DNA of 64,000 nucleotides from Sphingobacterium athyrii (lineage in GTDB: Bacteria > Bacteroidota > Bacteroidia > Sphingobacteriales > Sphingobacteriaceae), in the NCBI RefSeq assembly GCF_003071065.1, contig NZ_QCXX01000008.1:248001-312000 (forward strand), written 5' to 3'. Under the pieces are notes generated by a model, which worked only from the letters and a program-made list of their open reading frames with translations, ran no database searches and was not told the origin of the DNA. This document shows positions 17,652-26,501 of this stretch, piece by piece (the stretch's first letter is position 1; every line of letters starts with the position of its first letter). Made by a program: the position numbers and the translations under genes.

Positions 17652-18140
17652 ATGGCAAGTAGCATTAAAAATCTATCAGACTTTTCGCATATCCAAGTTG
17701 CGGATGCAAGTCCATTCAAATTTGCAATTGTGGTTGCACAGTGGAATGCGGAAATCACTGGTGCATTATTGAACGGCGCAATCTCGGGTTTAGAAAAACA
17801 CGGCGCAAAAGAAAGTAATATTGAGGTCATTGAAGTTCCGGGAAGCTTCGAGTTGACTTCTGGAGCAGATCTGGCATTAAGAAACCAAAGCTTTGATGCT
17901 GTCATCTGTCTGGGTTGTGTCATTCAGGGAGAAACCCGACATTTTGATTTTATTTGTCATGCGGTCGCCAATGGCGTTTCAAATGTAGGACTAAAATATA
18001 ACAAGCCCGTAATCTTCGGTGTACTGACAACAGACAATCTTCAACAAGCCTTGGATCGTGCTGGTGGCAAACATGGTAATAAAGGAGAAGAAGCTGCTAT
18101 TACGGCAATACAAATGGCTGCCATTGCTAAAAAATTCTAA
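17652..18140 (+). CDS. ribH: 6,7-dimethyl-8-ribityllumazine synthase
   Basis: RibH joins 5-amino-6-ribitylaminouracil with dihydroxybutanone phosphate in riboflavin synthesis. The 162-aa protein shows VVAQWNAEITGALLNGA, VIEVPGSFELTSGA, LGCVIQGETRHFDF (catalytic His) and FGVLTTDNLQQALDRAGG...GNKGEEAA, all family hallmarks. It stands alone between two terminators, separate from other rib genes. A -7 element just upstream suggests a near-leaderless transcript. No FMN riboswitch is visible before it. Confidence 0.97.
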   Translation: MASSIKNLSDFSHIQVADASPFKFAIVVAQWNAEITGALLNGAISGLEKHGAKESNIEVIEVPGSFELTSGADLALRNQSFDAVICLGCVIQGETRHFDFICHAVANGVSNVGLKYNKPVIFGVLTTDNLQQALDRAGGKHGNKGEEAAITAIQMAAIAKKF

Positions 18141-18226
18141 TTTGGTATCAATTTTGTCTAGTATTCAGTCATGAAAAAGTATTCTGGGCCAAAACATAAA
18201 AATGCACCAGTACTTTTATTTTAAAT

Positions 18227-18270
18227 AAATCGATTAATAAAGTATGGTAATATCTTATTAATCGATTTTT
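18227..18270 (+). terminator. Intrinsic terminator of ribH
   Basis: Perfect 14-bp inverted repeat AAATCGATTAATAA / TTATTAATCGATTT (18227-18240 and 18255-18268) followed by a T-rich run. AT-rich but long; it lies 86 bases after the ribH stop. Confidence 0.65.
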
Positions 18271-18281
18271 ATTTTTTAGAT

Positions 18282-19028
18282 ATGATTATGAAAACATTAT
18301 CGAACATACTTTTGGTATTTATGCTATCGATATTCTGCCAGGCACATCTGTCAGCTCAGGATGATAGCTTAAACAGACAGATCTGGCGTAGTATTGGTGG
18401 CCAAGACAAGTGGGATTCCCTGCAATACTTAGCTTTTTCAGCGAAGGGAAATACCATGTCTGAAGAGCTATCCAATGAGGAACGCAAATTCCTCTTTAAC
18501 CGGACAACCGGGGAATGTAGGTTCGACGGGTATAGCGGGTCTGATCAGGTGACCTATTTATTCAATTTTAAGGGCAGTGGTACCGATAAGCTTTTTATAG
18601 GTGGCAATGTCGCAACCGATGGTCAGGAAATCAAAAAATCCATTAAAAACCAACTTTTTGTAGATCTCAATCTGCTTTTGCTACCAACACTCATCGAGCA
18701 GAAAAGTATCCAGCTTAAAAATCAGAAAGAACAGTTTACTAGCGGGCAAAAACTGACCATTGCAAGCATTACTTCATCAGGTGAAGTGCTGGGCTCAAAG
18801 CTAGATGGTTTAATTTATATTGATCAAAATACGGGCGAGATTACACGTTATGATTACACGGATAAAACAGAAAAAATCAGTTATGAGATAAGCCGGTACA
18901 AGGAGATCGGTGACGGGATACGTTTACCAAGTCTATTTAGCTGCGCCAGCAATGCTAAGAAAAGCTGCGTATTCTCTTCGATCTCCTCTTTTGTACAGGT
19001 CGAGCAAAAAAAATTCAAAGAACTATAG
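18282..19028 (+). CDS. Secreted hypothetical protein, LolA-like fold possible
   Basis: A 248-aa protein with a cleavable signal peptide (MIMKTLSNILLVFMLSIFCQ, cut near LSAQ). The rest is rich in beta-strand-type alternation, without recognisable motifs. The pattern of a conserved Trp-rich start (IWRSIGGQDKWDSLQYLAF) followed by strands is reminiscent of outer-membrane lipoprotein-sorting (LolA/LolB-like) proteins, but this is a guess. Two cysteines lie near the C-terminus (SCASNAKKSC). A second ATG at 18288 is an equally good start. The gene is followed two bases later by the YtxJ-like gene, so the two are co-transcribed. Confidence 0.7.
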   Translation: MIMKTLSNILLVFMLSIFCQAHLSAQDDSLNRQIWRSIGGQDKWDSLQYLAFSAKGNTMSEELSNEERKFLFNRTTGECRFDGYSGSDQVTYLFNFKGSGTDKLFIGGNVATDGQEIKKSIKNQLFVDLNLLLLPTLIEQKSIQLKNQKEQFTSGQKLTIASITSSGEVLGSKLDGLIYIDQNTGEITRYDYTDKTEKISYEISRYKEIGDGIRLPSLFSCASNAKKSCVFSSISSFVQVEQKKFKEL

Positions 19029-19030
19029 TT

Positions 19031-19360
19031 ATGATCAATTGGATAGAATTAAATACAGAAGAACAATTACAGGAACTTTATCAGTCGGATAAGGTTACCG
19101 CTATATTTAAGCACAGTACGACTTGTGGTATCAGCAACATGGCAAAGCGTAGCTTAGAACGTATGTCAAATACATCTGATCGGGATTATTCCATCTACCT
19201 GTTAGACTTGTTGCGCTACCGCGCGCTTTCGAATGAAATTGCACAACGGTGGAATATCGAGCATCAATCCCCCCAGATCCTTATTGTCGAAGGTAGAAAC
19301 AGTCTTTACGATGCATCACATGGGGATATTCAATTTGATGAAATTGAAAAATACCTTTAG
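19031..19360 (+). CDS. ytxJ: Bacillithiol-system redox protein YtxJ-like (monothiol)
   Basis: A 109-aa thioredoxin-fold protein of the YtxJ (DUF2847) family. The family motif is FKHSTTCGISNMAK (about 27-40), with one cysteine (Cys33) as in monothiol bacilliredoxin-like proteins, followed by QRWNIEHQSPQILIVEGR (cis-Pro region). YtxJ homologues accompany bacillithiol, and Bacteroidota are known to make it. The stop codon (19358-19360) directly abuts the stop of the convergent S51 peptidase gene with no spacer. Confidence 0.85.
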   Translation: MINWIELNTEEQLQELYQSDKVTAIFKHSTTCGISNMAKRSLERMSNTSDRDYSIYLLDLLRYRALSNEIAQRWNIEHQSPQILIVEGRNSLYDASHGDIQFDEIEKYL

Positions 19361-20203
19361 TTATTTTAGCTTAAACATTTTACCTTCATCATAGGCACTG
19401 AGCGTAAGATTATCCCAAGTGATCAATCCATTGGATTTTTTCTTTAATCCACGTGGATTTTTGGCAACGATTACTTGGGATTCCCCAACCACTTTTATAG
19501 TATTCTGTCTCACGATAATTGCCGTTCCCTCATCAATCCCGATACAGGTCTTGTCGGGAAACTCTGCGAGGGCAGTAAAAAGTCTATTATATCGGCTTCT
19601 CTTCACAAAATGCTGATCGATAATGGCAGATTTTATCAATCCCAAACCTTTGGCCGTCTCCAAATTTTTATGTTCCAGCCTATTGAATGTAGGTCGATAG
19701 GTCGAATCTTTTAATTGATTACCCGTAATCATTGTCTCACTCATGATAGCTGCTCCAGCGCTTGTACCCGCGATACATGCACCTTGCTGATAAGCCGCGT
19801 GAATCGCATCGAACAATGCCGTATGCTCGACTATCGACATAAAGCGGTTTTGATCCCCGCCTGTAATATAGATCAATTTAGCGCGACGGACCGAGTCAAC
19901 GAGACGCTTATTTTCAGCATCTGATTTTGAAAAATTGATACCGGTGACCTTATTTTTCGTGACCTCCTTCAGTTGCTTTACCATATCCTCAACGGACTCT
20001 TCGGGCAAAGTTGAAGCCATCGGCAAGATCATAATATAGTCCTTTGACGAGAGCTGGGCCACCTGTACCAAAGCCCCCATCAGATGTTCATCCTTATGTC
20101 CGCCACCGATAATAAACAGCGTCCCTTTAGGTGAAATCTTCGACTTTTGGCTGGCGAAAGAGCACAGCACCGCGACCACTATAATACTCAACAGCTTTTT
20201 CAT
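19361..20203 (-). CDS. Secreted S51 peptidase, cyanophycinase-like
   Basis: A 280-aa serine peptidase with a signal peptide (about 1-18). It shows FIIGGGHKDEH, the conserved TGGDQNRF (114-121), the nucleophile elbow AGTSAGAAIM (Ser148), IIDQHFVKRSRYNRL (194-208) and GIDEGTAIIV (about 222-231). The DQHF..R.R..RL and GIDE-TA motifs are those of cyanophycinases, which cut cyanophycin (a beta-Asp-Arg polymer) into beta-Asp-Arg dipeptides. It is the last gene of a tight operon with an isoaspartyl peptidase and SusC/SusD, which supports action on beta-aspartyl peptides. Substrate unproven. Confidence 0.85.
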   Translation of the reverse strand: MKKLLSIIVVAVLCSFASQKSKISPKGTLFIIGGGHKDEHLMGALVQVAQLSSKDYIMILPMASTLPEESVEDMVKQLKEVTKNKVTGINFSKSDAENKRLVDSVRRAKLIYITGGDQNRFMSIVEHTALFDAIHAAYQQGACIAGTSAGAAIMSETMITGNQLKDSTYRPTFNRLEHKNLETAKGLGLIKSAIIDQHFVKRSRYNRLFTALAEFPDKTCIGIDEGTAIIVRQNTIKVVGESQVIVAKNPRGLKKKSNGLITWDNLTLSAYDEGKMFKLK

Positions 20204-20232
20204 AACAGCTTTCCCTATATAATACCTTTGAT

Positions 20233-21288
20233 TTATTTATAAATTTCTACTTTTATCTTACCATCCTTGGTTACCGTCCCTCTATACATTCCTTCGGTAT
20301 TGAACGGCATGGCGACATGCCCCTCTTTATCCATAACAATCATTCCACCATCTCCGCCCATCTTGCCGATCCGATCAATAACAGCTTGACCAGCTTGCCA
20401 TACATTGTCTCCTTTATATTCCATTAAGGCTGAAACAGAATATGCCGCTACATGACGAATATAAAATTCGCCCCACCCGGTACAGGAAACCGCGCAAGTT
20501 GCGTTATTAGCATATGTCCCTGCGCCAATAATTGGTGAATCGCCAACACGACCAAATTTTTTGTTCGTCATCCCACCGGTCGAAGTACCCGCAGCTAAAT
20601 TCCCCTGATTATCCAATGCGACACAACCCACTGTTCCAAATTTATAGTCCTTATTAAGGATCCCCAAACGGGAACTCTGTTTCTGATCATGATCCAGCTG
20701 CGTTTTAGTACTGTCTTCTTTTTTAATTTTTTGCAATGCATCCCAACGCATTTTAGTCCAGAAGTAAGATGGATCCACGAGCTGCAAACCGGCTTCTTTG
20801 GCAAACTCTTCGGCTCCTCTGCCCACCATCATGACATGTTCCGATTTTTCCATCACGGCACGCGCCGCAGAAATTGGATTTCTGATGGTTGTAACGCCGG
20901 CTACTGCACCAGCAGCTAATGTCTTTCCGTCCATAATCGACGCGTCCAATTCATTTTTTCCTGCATTCGTAAATACCGCTCCCTTTCCCGCATTAAACAA
21001 GGGGGAATCTTCCATTACATGAATCGCCTGTTCAACGGCATCCAAGCTTGAATTACCTTGTTTCAATTGGTTATAACCAGCTTGTAAAGCCTGTTCTAAA
21101 ACTGTTTTATAAGCCTTCTCCGTGGAGTCAGTCATATTTTTTTTCAAAATTGTCCCCGCTCCGCCATGGATTGCCAGAACAAATTGCTCTTTCGCCATTT
21201 CTTGTGTTTCCTTTCCATCATTATGATTACAGGAAAGCGTCACCGCAGCAGTACCCATAATCACCGCTATCATTGCATGTATCTTCAT
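20233..21288 (-). CDS. Isoaspartyl peptidase / plant-type L-asparaginase, lipoprotein
   Basis: A 351-aa Ntn-hydrolase that is expected to self-cleave before Thr219 in FGTVGCVALD to give alpha and beta subunits. Other hallmarks are LAIHGGAGTI (about 38-47), PLFNAGKGAVFT (96-107), LDASIMDG and GTSTGGMTNKKFGRVGDSP (234-252). These enzymes split beta-aspartyl dipeptides, including beta-Asp-Arg released from cyanophycin. An N-terminal signal with lipobox TLSC (Cys20) predicts a lipoprotein in the envelope, unlike the cytosolic E. coli IaaA. One base separates it from susD and 29 bases from the S51 gene. Confidence 0.92.
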   Translation of the reverse strand: MKIHAMIAVIMGTAAVTLSCNHNDGKETQEMAKEQFVLAIHGGAGTILKKNMTDSTEKAYKTVLEQALQAGYNQLKQGNSSLDAVEQAIHVMEDSPLFNAGKGAVFTNAGKNELDASIMDGKTLAAGAVAGVTTIRNPISAARAVMEKSEHVMMVGRGAEEFAKEAGLQLVDPSYFWTKMRWDALQKIKKEDSTKTQLDHDQKQSSRLGILNKDYKFGTVGCVALDNQGNLAAGTSTGGMTNKKFGRVGDSPIIGAGTYANNATCAVSCTGWGEFYIRHVAAYSVSALMEYKGDNVWQAGQAVIDRIGKMGGDGGMIVMDKEGHVAMPFNTEGMYRGTVTKDGKIKVEIYK

Positions 21289-21289
21289 T

Positions 21290-22723
21290 TTATTCTTTTA
21301 TATAACCTGGATTTTGAACCATATTTTTATTAACAAATATTTCATCCGCAGGAATTGGAAAATTGTATTGCGCTTTTGTAGGCTCCAGTATTAATGCTCC
21401 TGCCGTATTTACAGCATCTTGAGCTCCTCGACGAACGGGCATTTTCCTTCTTTTTAAATCAAAAAAACGATGTCCCTCAAATGCTAATTCCTTGTAACGC
21501 TCTGCTAAAACGGCGTCAATTAGTTCGTTTTTAGAGGATATGACCTGATTTTGATAATCTTGAATACGTGCCCTCCTTAAGGCGTTCAAATCAGTATTTG
21601 CTTCATTGAGCTTATTGATTTCCGCATTGGCTTCTGCCCGGATCAGGTACATCTCGCCTGTTCTAAATAATTTTACATCTACGAGACCAGCTGTTGCATC
21701 AGCTTCTTTACGGCCCAAATATTTTCCAATCAGGTACTGTTGTTTCCCCGCACCCCGATTGGGGTCATCGAGAATATAGCTTCTAAAACGTATGTCTCTA
21801 TTCTTGTCAAATAAAGCAGTTAACTTATTTGAAGGTGTGTAAAGTGCTATTTCACCATCCTGCCTAAAGAACATCGCCCCGATCGGTCCTTCAGCTGGAG
21901 AATCATCGTCTTTTGGAAGATCCCCAGCAGTCCTATGCAACGAAAAAACAACCTCATTGAAACTCTCGTCTGACCATATTTTCGGAAAGGAAGTCCTATC
22001 AGCCAAGGGTTTTGCTGCGATGACTTTTGATGAAGCCGTAATTGCCAAGGTCCAATCTTTTGCATATAAAGCGGCTCTCGCCTGCAATGCATATAAACCT
22101 GTTTTAGAAAAGCGATAAATCGCTTCCTCATCTCCAATTAATGCCAAAGCATCATTGATATCCTTTTGGGCCAAATTAAATACTTCGGCAACGGTGTTCC
22201 GTCTTGGATGCCCTATTTCAGACTTCATCATATAGGGAATGCCCAATGCTGCAGGTTCATAACCGGCGGCATAGGCTCTCAACAATTCAACGTGTGCAAA
22301 AGCACGTATGGCCAACAATTCCCCCTGGTAATGTTTCTTCTTATCAGCATCCACTTTCTCTAATTTTTCGAGTCCGGCCAAAGCGCGATTCGCACGATCT
22401 ATGACGACATAGTACTCACCAAAAGCGCTCGTCACCGATGAACTTGAGGCTGTATATTGCCAACGATAAGCACTCACATTGCCAACTGTATTTTCCAAGG
22501 GGTAAATCGCTTCATCCGAAACAACCACACTATTTCCGATGAGCGTATAGGTCATCCCTGCATAAGCTCCCTTGATGGCCATATCGATGTCTTCCAAGTT
22601 ACGGTAAGCCTTTTCAGGATCAATGGTATCTGAAGGTCTCAGATCTAATTTATTACAGGAGTATAAAGTTGCCAAGCCCACAGTAAAGAGGCCAATTGTC
22701 AACATATTTTTAAATGATTTCAT
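21290..22723 (-). CDS. SusD/RagB-type outer-membrane lipoprotein (peptide locus)
   Basis: A surface lid that hands substrate to its SusC partner. From the ATG at 22723 (477 aa) it has a signal peptide with lipobox LYSC (Cys23), the SusD opening DLRPSDTIDPEKAYRN, TPR-like helices, and the C-terminal RagB signature RYKELAFEGHRFFDLKRR followed by NFPIPADEIFVNKNMVQNPGY. The frame is open to 22822, but the upstream part overlaps susC and lacks a signal sequence. It lies 13 bases after susC. Association with two beta-aspartyl peptidases suggests an oligopeptide ligand, as for RagB, rather than a glycan. Confidence 0.93.
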   Translation of the reverse strand: MKSFKNMLTIGLFTVGLATLYSCNKLDLRPSDTIDPEKAYRNLEDIDMAIKGAYAGMTYTLIGNSVVVSDEAIYPLENTVGNVSAYRWQYTASSSSVTSAFGEYYVVIDRANRALAGLEKLEKVDADKKKHYQGELLAIRAFAHVELLRAYAAGYEPAALGIPYMMKSEIGHPRRNTVAEVFNLAQKDINDALALIGDEEAIYRFSKTGLYALQARAALYAKDWTLAITASSKVIAAKPLADRTSFPKIWSDESFNEVVFSLHRTAGDLPKDDDSPAEGPIGAMFFRQDGEIALYTPSNKLTALFDKNRDIRFRSYILDDPNRGAGKQQYLIGKYLGRKEADATAGLVDVKLFRTGEMYLIRAEANAEINKLNEANTDLNALRRARIQDYQNQVISSKNELIDAVLAERYKELAFEGHRFFDLKRRKMPVRRGAQDAVNTAGALILEPTKAQYNFPIPADEIFVNKNMVQNPGYIKE

Positions 22724-22736
22724 CACCGTAGTCTTT

Positions 22737-25700
22737 TTAAAAGTTAACACTGAATCCCGCAGTATATGTCCTCGGTGCAGGATAGTTAAAACGGCTGATC
22801 CCCTCACTATTTTCGGGGTCAAGCCCTCGCCAGGACGTCCAGGTCAATAGATTTTGCCCCTGAAAGAAAATCCGGGCTCCTTTAATCACCTTTTGATCTC
22901 CAAACAACGTTTTCGGAAACTGATAAACCAAATTCACATTCCGCAATCTGAGAAAGGAGGCGTCCTGGATATCTTTGGACGTATATTCGCGCGGTATATC
23001 AATCCGCTGTAAAATAGCATTATCCCCCGGTTGTTTCCAGCGGTCCGTAAGCATGCGTATACTTTGGTTACTCGTCATATAGCTTGAATTCTCATTATAA
23101 AAATCCTCGTTATTCCAGCGGCGAACATCACTAACGAATGCAAACAAGGCATCTAACGAGAGGTTTTTCCAGCGAACAGTTGTATTAAATCCGCCGACCC
23201 ATTTCGGAAACATGCTTCCGGATTTCGTAACAGCCTGTGAAGTTTCGTCGTATTCGGTCGTTACACTGCCGTCACGGTTATAATACTGTGCATCACCCGT
23301 TTGGGGATTAACTCCTGCCCACTCAGGCGCATAGTAGGTCCCATAGGGAAGTCCAACGCGCATGATACGTGTATCTCCATCTAAAACCTCTGTCAATGCA
23401 TCAGAAAGGTACAATATCGTATTCTTATTATACGATGCATTGACCCCTAAAGTCAGCCCCCAATCCGTCGTCTTAACGACGTCACCGGACACGCTCATTT
23501 CCACTCCCCTATTACGCATCTTGCCTGTGCTCAATGGTAGCTTACGATCCAAGAATCCCGATGTCAGGGAAATCGGCTGATCAAAAAACATATTCTTGGT
23601 TATTTTATTATAATAATCCATGGCAACACGAAGCCGCTTTGATGGAAAAAGCTCCAAATCAAATCCAGCATTGAATTCATCCACATATTCCCAGTCATAA
23701 TTCGGATTTCCGGGATCATAAGGACGAATGGCTGTTTCACCACCATAGGTAATGTCCTTTCTAAAAGTTGCTAAGTAATTGAAATCACCATTGATTGTAC
23801 TGGCCGTGGTACCATAACTGGCCCGTAGAGATAGGCCTTGTATGAATTCATTGGATTTCAAGAATTCCTCTTCCTTGATATTCCAATTTGCGCCGAAGGA
23901 GTAGAAACCATGCCAACGATTCGCCTCAGCCACACGGGAAGAGCCATCATAACGATAACTTGCCGTCAACGAATAACGATTGTCATAAGTATACCTTCCC
24001 AAGGCCATATACGAAGCTAACGCGTATTTAGTACGCCCACCCAAAATTGCTGGTAAATAGGTCGGACTTACTGTTACACCATTCGGATTCTCGGGCAGAC
24101 GGCTATCAATACCGTAACCCTTGTATCCAAAGGCACGGTTACGTCGATATAAATATTCAAAATAAGCTGAGAGCTCCAAGTTATGCTTTTCGTCAAAAGT
24201 ATTTTGATAGGTTAATCCGGTGGTACTGATCACATTGGTAGACCGGAGGTTGTCTTCTGCGAATAATCCCTTTCCACCAAGTGTCGGATCCCGATCCCGT
24301 GATCCGTAATAAGAATCAGGATTGATATAATCTTGGCCGGTAGTCGTGTTATAATCTATCCCCAATCGCGTGTGGACTTTTAAGGTCGGTAGTAATTGAT
24401 AATTTAGATTCAGGCCAACATTGGTATTAAATAACTCAGAAGAACTACTTGAGTTGAGCAGGCGCTCCAATCCGGCACTCCCTTCGCGCTGATCCAAAAT
24501 AAAGTAATCGTCTTCATTACCAAAATGAATGAGCGTTCCGTCCGGTGCATACGGATATTCATAAGGTAGTGCATAATAAACCGATGCCATAGACGATCCG
24601 ACACGTGAAGCTCCTACACCTTCGGTAAATTTCGAATTTGTATACCCAAGGGTCACATTTACACCTCCTGAAAGCTTCCCTTTATCAAAATCTACATTAT
24701 TTTTCAAGGTATACCGATCAAGACCAGATCGAATGGCGACCCCCTCCTGTTTATAGTATCCCGCACTGCTATAAAACCGTACATGCTCCCCGCCTCCACT
24801 GACATTTACCTGCTGATCCATAAACTTTCCATTGCGAAAGAAGTAATCACGCCAGTCAACATTAATTCCTCTCAAACTATCCAATAGTTGAGCTGCTCGA
24901 GCTTTATAAGCTGAAGTTCCCCCTGCTACGTCAGGATTTTTAGGTGAATAAGTCCATCCCGGACCTATACCTTCATTGTTATCTGGATCGACAAAAGCTC
25001 CCAATTCTTCTTCAAATTGCAAACGTTGCTGCGTATTCATCATCTGGAATTTTGGCCTTGTCAGTTTGGAAATACCATATTGAGAGTTAAAATTCACCGT
25101 CAACTGACCAGATTTACCTTTTTTTGTCGTGATGACAATCACACCGTTTGAACCTCTGGATCCGTATAAAGATTTTCCTGTTGCATCGCGCAATACATTG
25201 ACAGACTCAAAATCATTCGCACTAAAATTCTTCAGTTCAGATGTGGCAATAGGAATTCCATCGATCACATACAGAGGATCCGAAATACCATTGATGGAAC
25301 CAATCCCCCGGATAACAACAGAAGCAGTAGCACCAGGTTGTCCTGAACTAGCCATTACACTCATCCCCGGAACACGCCCCTGTAGCATTTGGTCAACAGA
25401 AGCCATAGGTACTTGTTCCAGATCTTTTGCTTTTACTGTGGTGGAAACATTGGCGGACTGTTTTTTGGAATAATTCGTATATCCTGTCACGGTCACATCC
25501 TCCAACACCGTGCTCTTATTTGCCAATACAATCGTTAGCGGCCCCGAACCACTGACTGTATTGCTCTGTCGGTCATAGCCCACAGAGGAGAACTCCAATT
25601 GATCCCCCTGTTTTGCAGCAATACTGAAACTACCGTCCGGAGCGGACTGTGCAGTTATTCCTGTCGTCAAATTGCTGACGGTGACAGCACCTATGCCCTG

Positions 25701-25865
25701 CCCCTTTTCATCAAGAATTTTTCCCCGAATAGTTTGTTGTAAGCGCGCGAACGAATAGCCATAACTGGCAGCTGAAGCGGAGTGTCCAGACTTGGCGAGA
25801 GCTGGTGATAGATTTAGGGTGAGCGCTAGGGTCATCAGCGCTTGTGCGTGCATGCTACCTCTCAT
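22737..25865 (-). CDS. SusC/RagA-type TonB-dependent transporter (peptide locus)
   Basis: A 1042-aa outer-membrane importer. After a signal peptide comes a carboxypeptidase-like domain (about 45-120, IRGKILDEKGQGIGAVTV). The plug follows, with VTVTGYTNYSKK, LQGRVPGMSVMASSGQPG and the SusC motif LYVIDGIPIA...LRDATGKSLYGSRGSNGVI. The remainder is a 22-strand barrel ending in GFSVNF. It opens an operon with SusD, an isoaspartyl peptidase and a cyanophycinase-like peptidase. A nested inverted repeat lies directly upstream (25869-25934). No sigma/anti-sigma pair is present, and the regulator is not apparent. Confidence 0.95.
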   Translation of the reverse strand: MRGSMHAQALMTLALTLNLSPALAKSGHSASAASYGYSFARLQQTIRGKILDEKGQGIGAVTVSNLTTGITAQSAPDGSFSIAAKQGDQLEFSSVGYDRQSNTVSGSGPLTIVLANKSTVLEDVTVTGYTNYSKKQSANVSTTVKAKDLEQVPMASVDQMLQGRVPGMSVMASSGQPGATASVVIRGIGSINGISDPLYVIDGIPIATSELKNFSANDFESVNVLRDATGKSLYGSRGSNGVIVITTKKGKSGQLTVNFNSQYGISKLTRPKFQMMNTQQRLQFEEELGAFVDPDNNEGIGPGWTYSPKNPDVAGGTSAYKARAAQLLDSLRGINVDWRDYFFRNGKFMDQQVNVSGGGEHVRFYSSAGYYKQEGVAIRSGLDRYTLKNNVDFDKGKLSGGVNVTLGYTNSKFTEGVGASRVGSSMASVYYALPYEYPYAPDGTLIHFGNEDDYFILDQREGSAGLERLLNSSSSSELFNTNVGLNLNYQLLPTLKVHTRLGIDYNTTTGQDYINPDSYYGSRDRDPTLGGKGLFAEDNLRSTNVISTTGLTYQNTFDEKHNLELSAYFEYLYRRNRAFGYKGYGIDSRLPENPNGVTVSPTYLPAILGGRTKYALASYMALGRYTYDNRYSLTASYRYDGSSRVAEANRWHGFYSFGANWNIKEEEFLKSNEFIQGLSLRASYGTTASTINGDFNYLATFRKDITYGGETAIRPYDPGNPNYDWEYVDEFNAGFDLELFPSKRLRVAMDYYNKITKNMFFDQPISLTSGFLDRKLPLSTGKMRNRGVEMSVSGDVVKTTDWGLTLGVNASYNKNTILYLSDALTEVLDGDTRIMRVGLPYGTYYAPEWAGVNPQTGDAQYYNRDGSVTTEYDETSQAVTKSGSMFPKWVGGFNTTVRWKNLSLDALFAFVSDVRRWNNEDFYNENSSYMTSNQSIRMLTDRWKQPGDNAILQRIDIPREYTSKDIQDASFLRLRNVNLVYQFPKTLFGDQKVIKGARIFFQGQNLLTWTSWRGLDPENSEGISRFNYPAPRTYTAGFSVNF

Positions 25866-25868
25866 AAT

Positions 25869-25934
25869 ATTTGCATTTTGGTCAGTGTTAAAGTCTATCC
25901 ATGCGGATAACTTTAGCTAACCTAAAATGCAAAT
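25869..25934. promoter_or_regulatory. Nested inverted repeat in the susC leader
   Basis: Outer arms ATTTGCATTTT (25869-25879) and AAAATGCAAAT (25924-25934) are perfect complements; an inner pair of TAAAGT(C)TATCC and GGATAACTTTA with an ATGC loop is complementary except for one extra C. The element begins four bases upstream of the susC ATG and ends 30 bases from the S4 gene stop. It is either a leader-RNA hairpin or a regulator site; no T-run follows it on the minus strand, so it is not a normal terminator. Confidence 0.55.
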
Positions 25935-25964
25935 AATTATCGAATAAATGAAATATTTTTTACT

Positions 25965-26375
25965 TTATTCATCTTCTTTGTCCCACCAGTCGGATGCCTG
26001 TAAATCATCTATTTCACGACGATCCTTCTTCGTGGGTCTTCCCGTTCCGCGGTCCCGTTTAAGTACCGGCGCCTGAAACACCGATTTGTAGCCCACAGTC
26101 TCTTCCACTGGGGTCTGATCTTCATAAAACTGAACCGCAGTTTTTGCATCCACCCGGCGCTCAAGAAGACCGGTTACCTGCACGACTTTCTTTTCTATTC
26201 CTTTTTGGATATGATAGACATCACCAATTTTAACCTCGTAAGAAGGTTTAATATTTTGACCTTTCAGCTTGACCCGTCCCGCCTTACAGGCTTCGGTTGC
26301 CAAGGTTCGCGTCTTAAACAATCTTATCGACCATAAATATTTATCAATTCTCAATTTTTCTGATGCTGCAGCCAT
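25965..26375 (-). CDS. S4-domain RNA-binding protein (Hsp15-like)
   Basis: A 136-aa protein with an S4 domain at residues 7-70 (LRIDKYLWSIRLFKTRTLAT, ACKAGRVKLKGQNIKPSYEVKIGD) and a basic tail (RDRGTGRPTKKDRREIDDL). This is the layout of Hsp15 (HslR), which rescues stalled 50S subunits carrying nascent-chain tRNA. It is divergent from dapD and upstream of the SusC operon by 99 bases. Confidence 0.88.
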   Translation of the reverse strand: MAAASEKLRIDKYLWSIRLFKTRTLATEACKAGRVKLKGQNIKPSYEVKIGDVYHIQKGIEKKVVQVTGLLERRVDAKTAVQFYEDQTPVEETVGYKSVFQAPVLKRDRGTGRPTKKDRREIDDLQASDWWDKEDE

Positions 26376-26471
26376 AGTTCAAAAATAGTTATATTAGCAA
26401 ATTATCGTGGTATTTCCACCGAAAATTAACATATTTCCCCGATGAACATTTTCTTCATGAGGGGAGAGAAC

Positions 26472-26501
26472 GATAAAGTTGCTTTTAAATGCAACTTTAT
26501 C
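26472..26501. promoter_or_regulatory. Perfect 11-bp palindrome inside the dapD promoter
   Basis: GATAAAGTTGC (26472-26482) and GCAACTTTATC (26491-26501) flank eight bases. The left arm covers the TTG of the -33 element and the right arm ends right before the -7 element, so a bound protein would block RNA polymerase. The site lies upstream of the predicted transcription start, so it should act as DNA. Confidence 0.6.

Noticed and set aside
22724..22822. Upstream extension of the susD frame overlapping susC
   Set aside because: It would displace the signal peptide and lipobox from the N-terminus; the ATG at 22723 gives a normal SusD lipoprotein.
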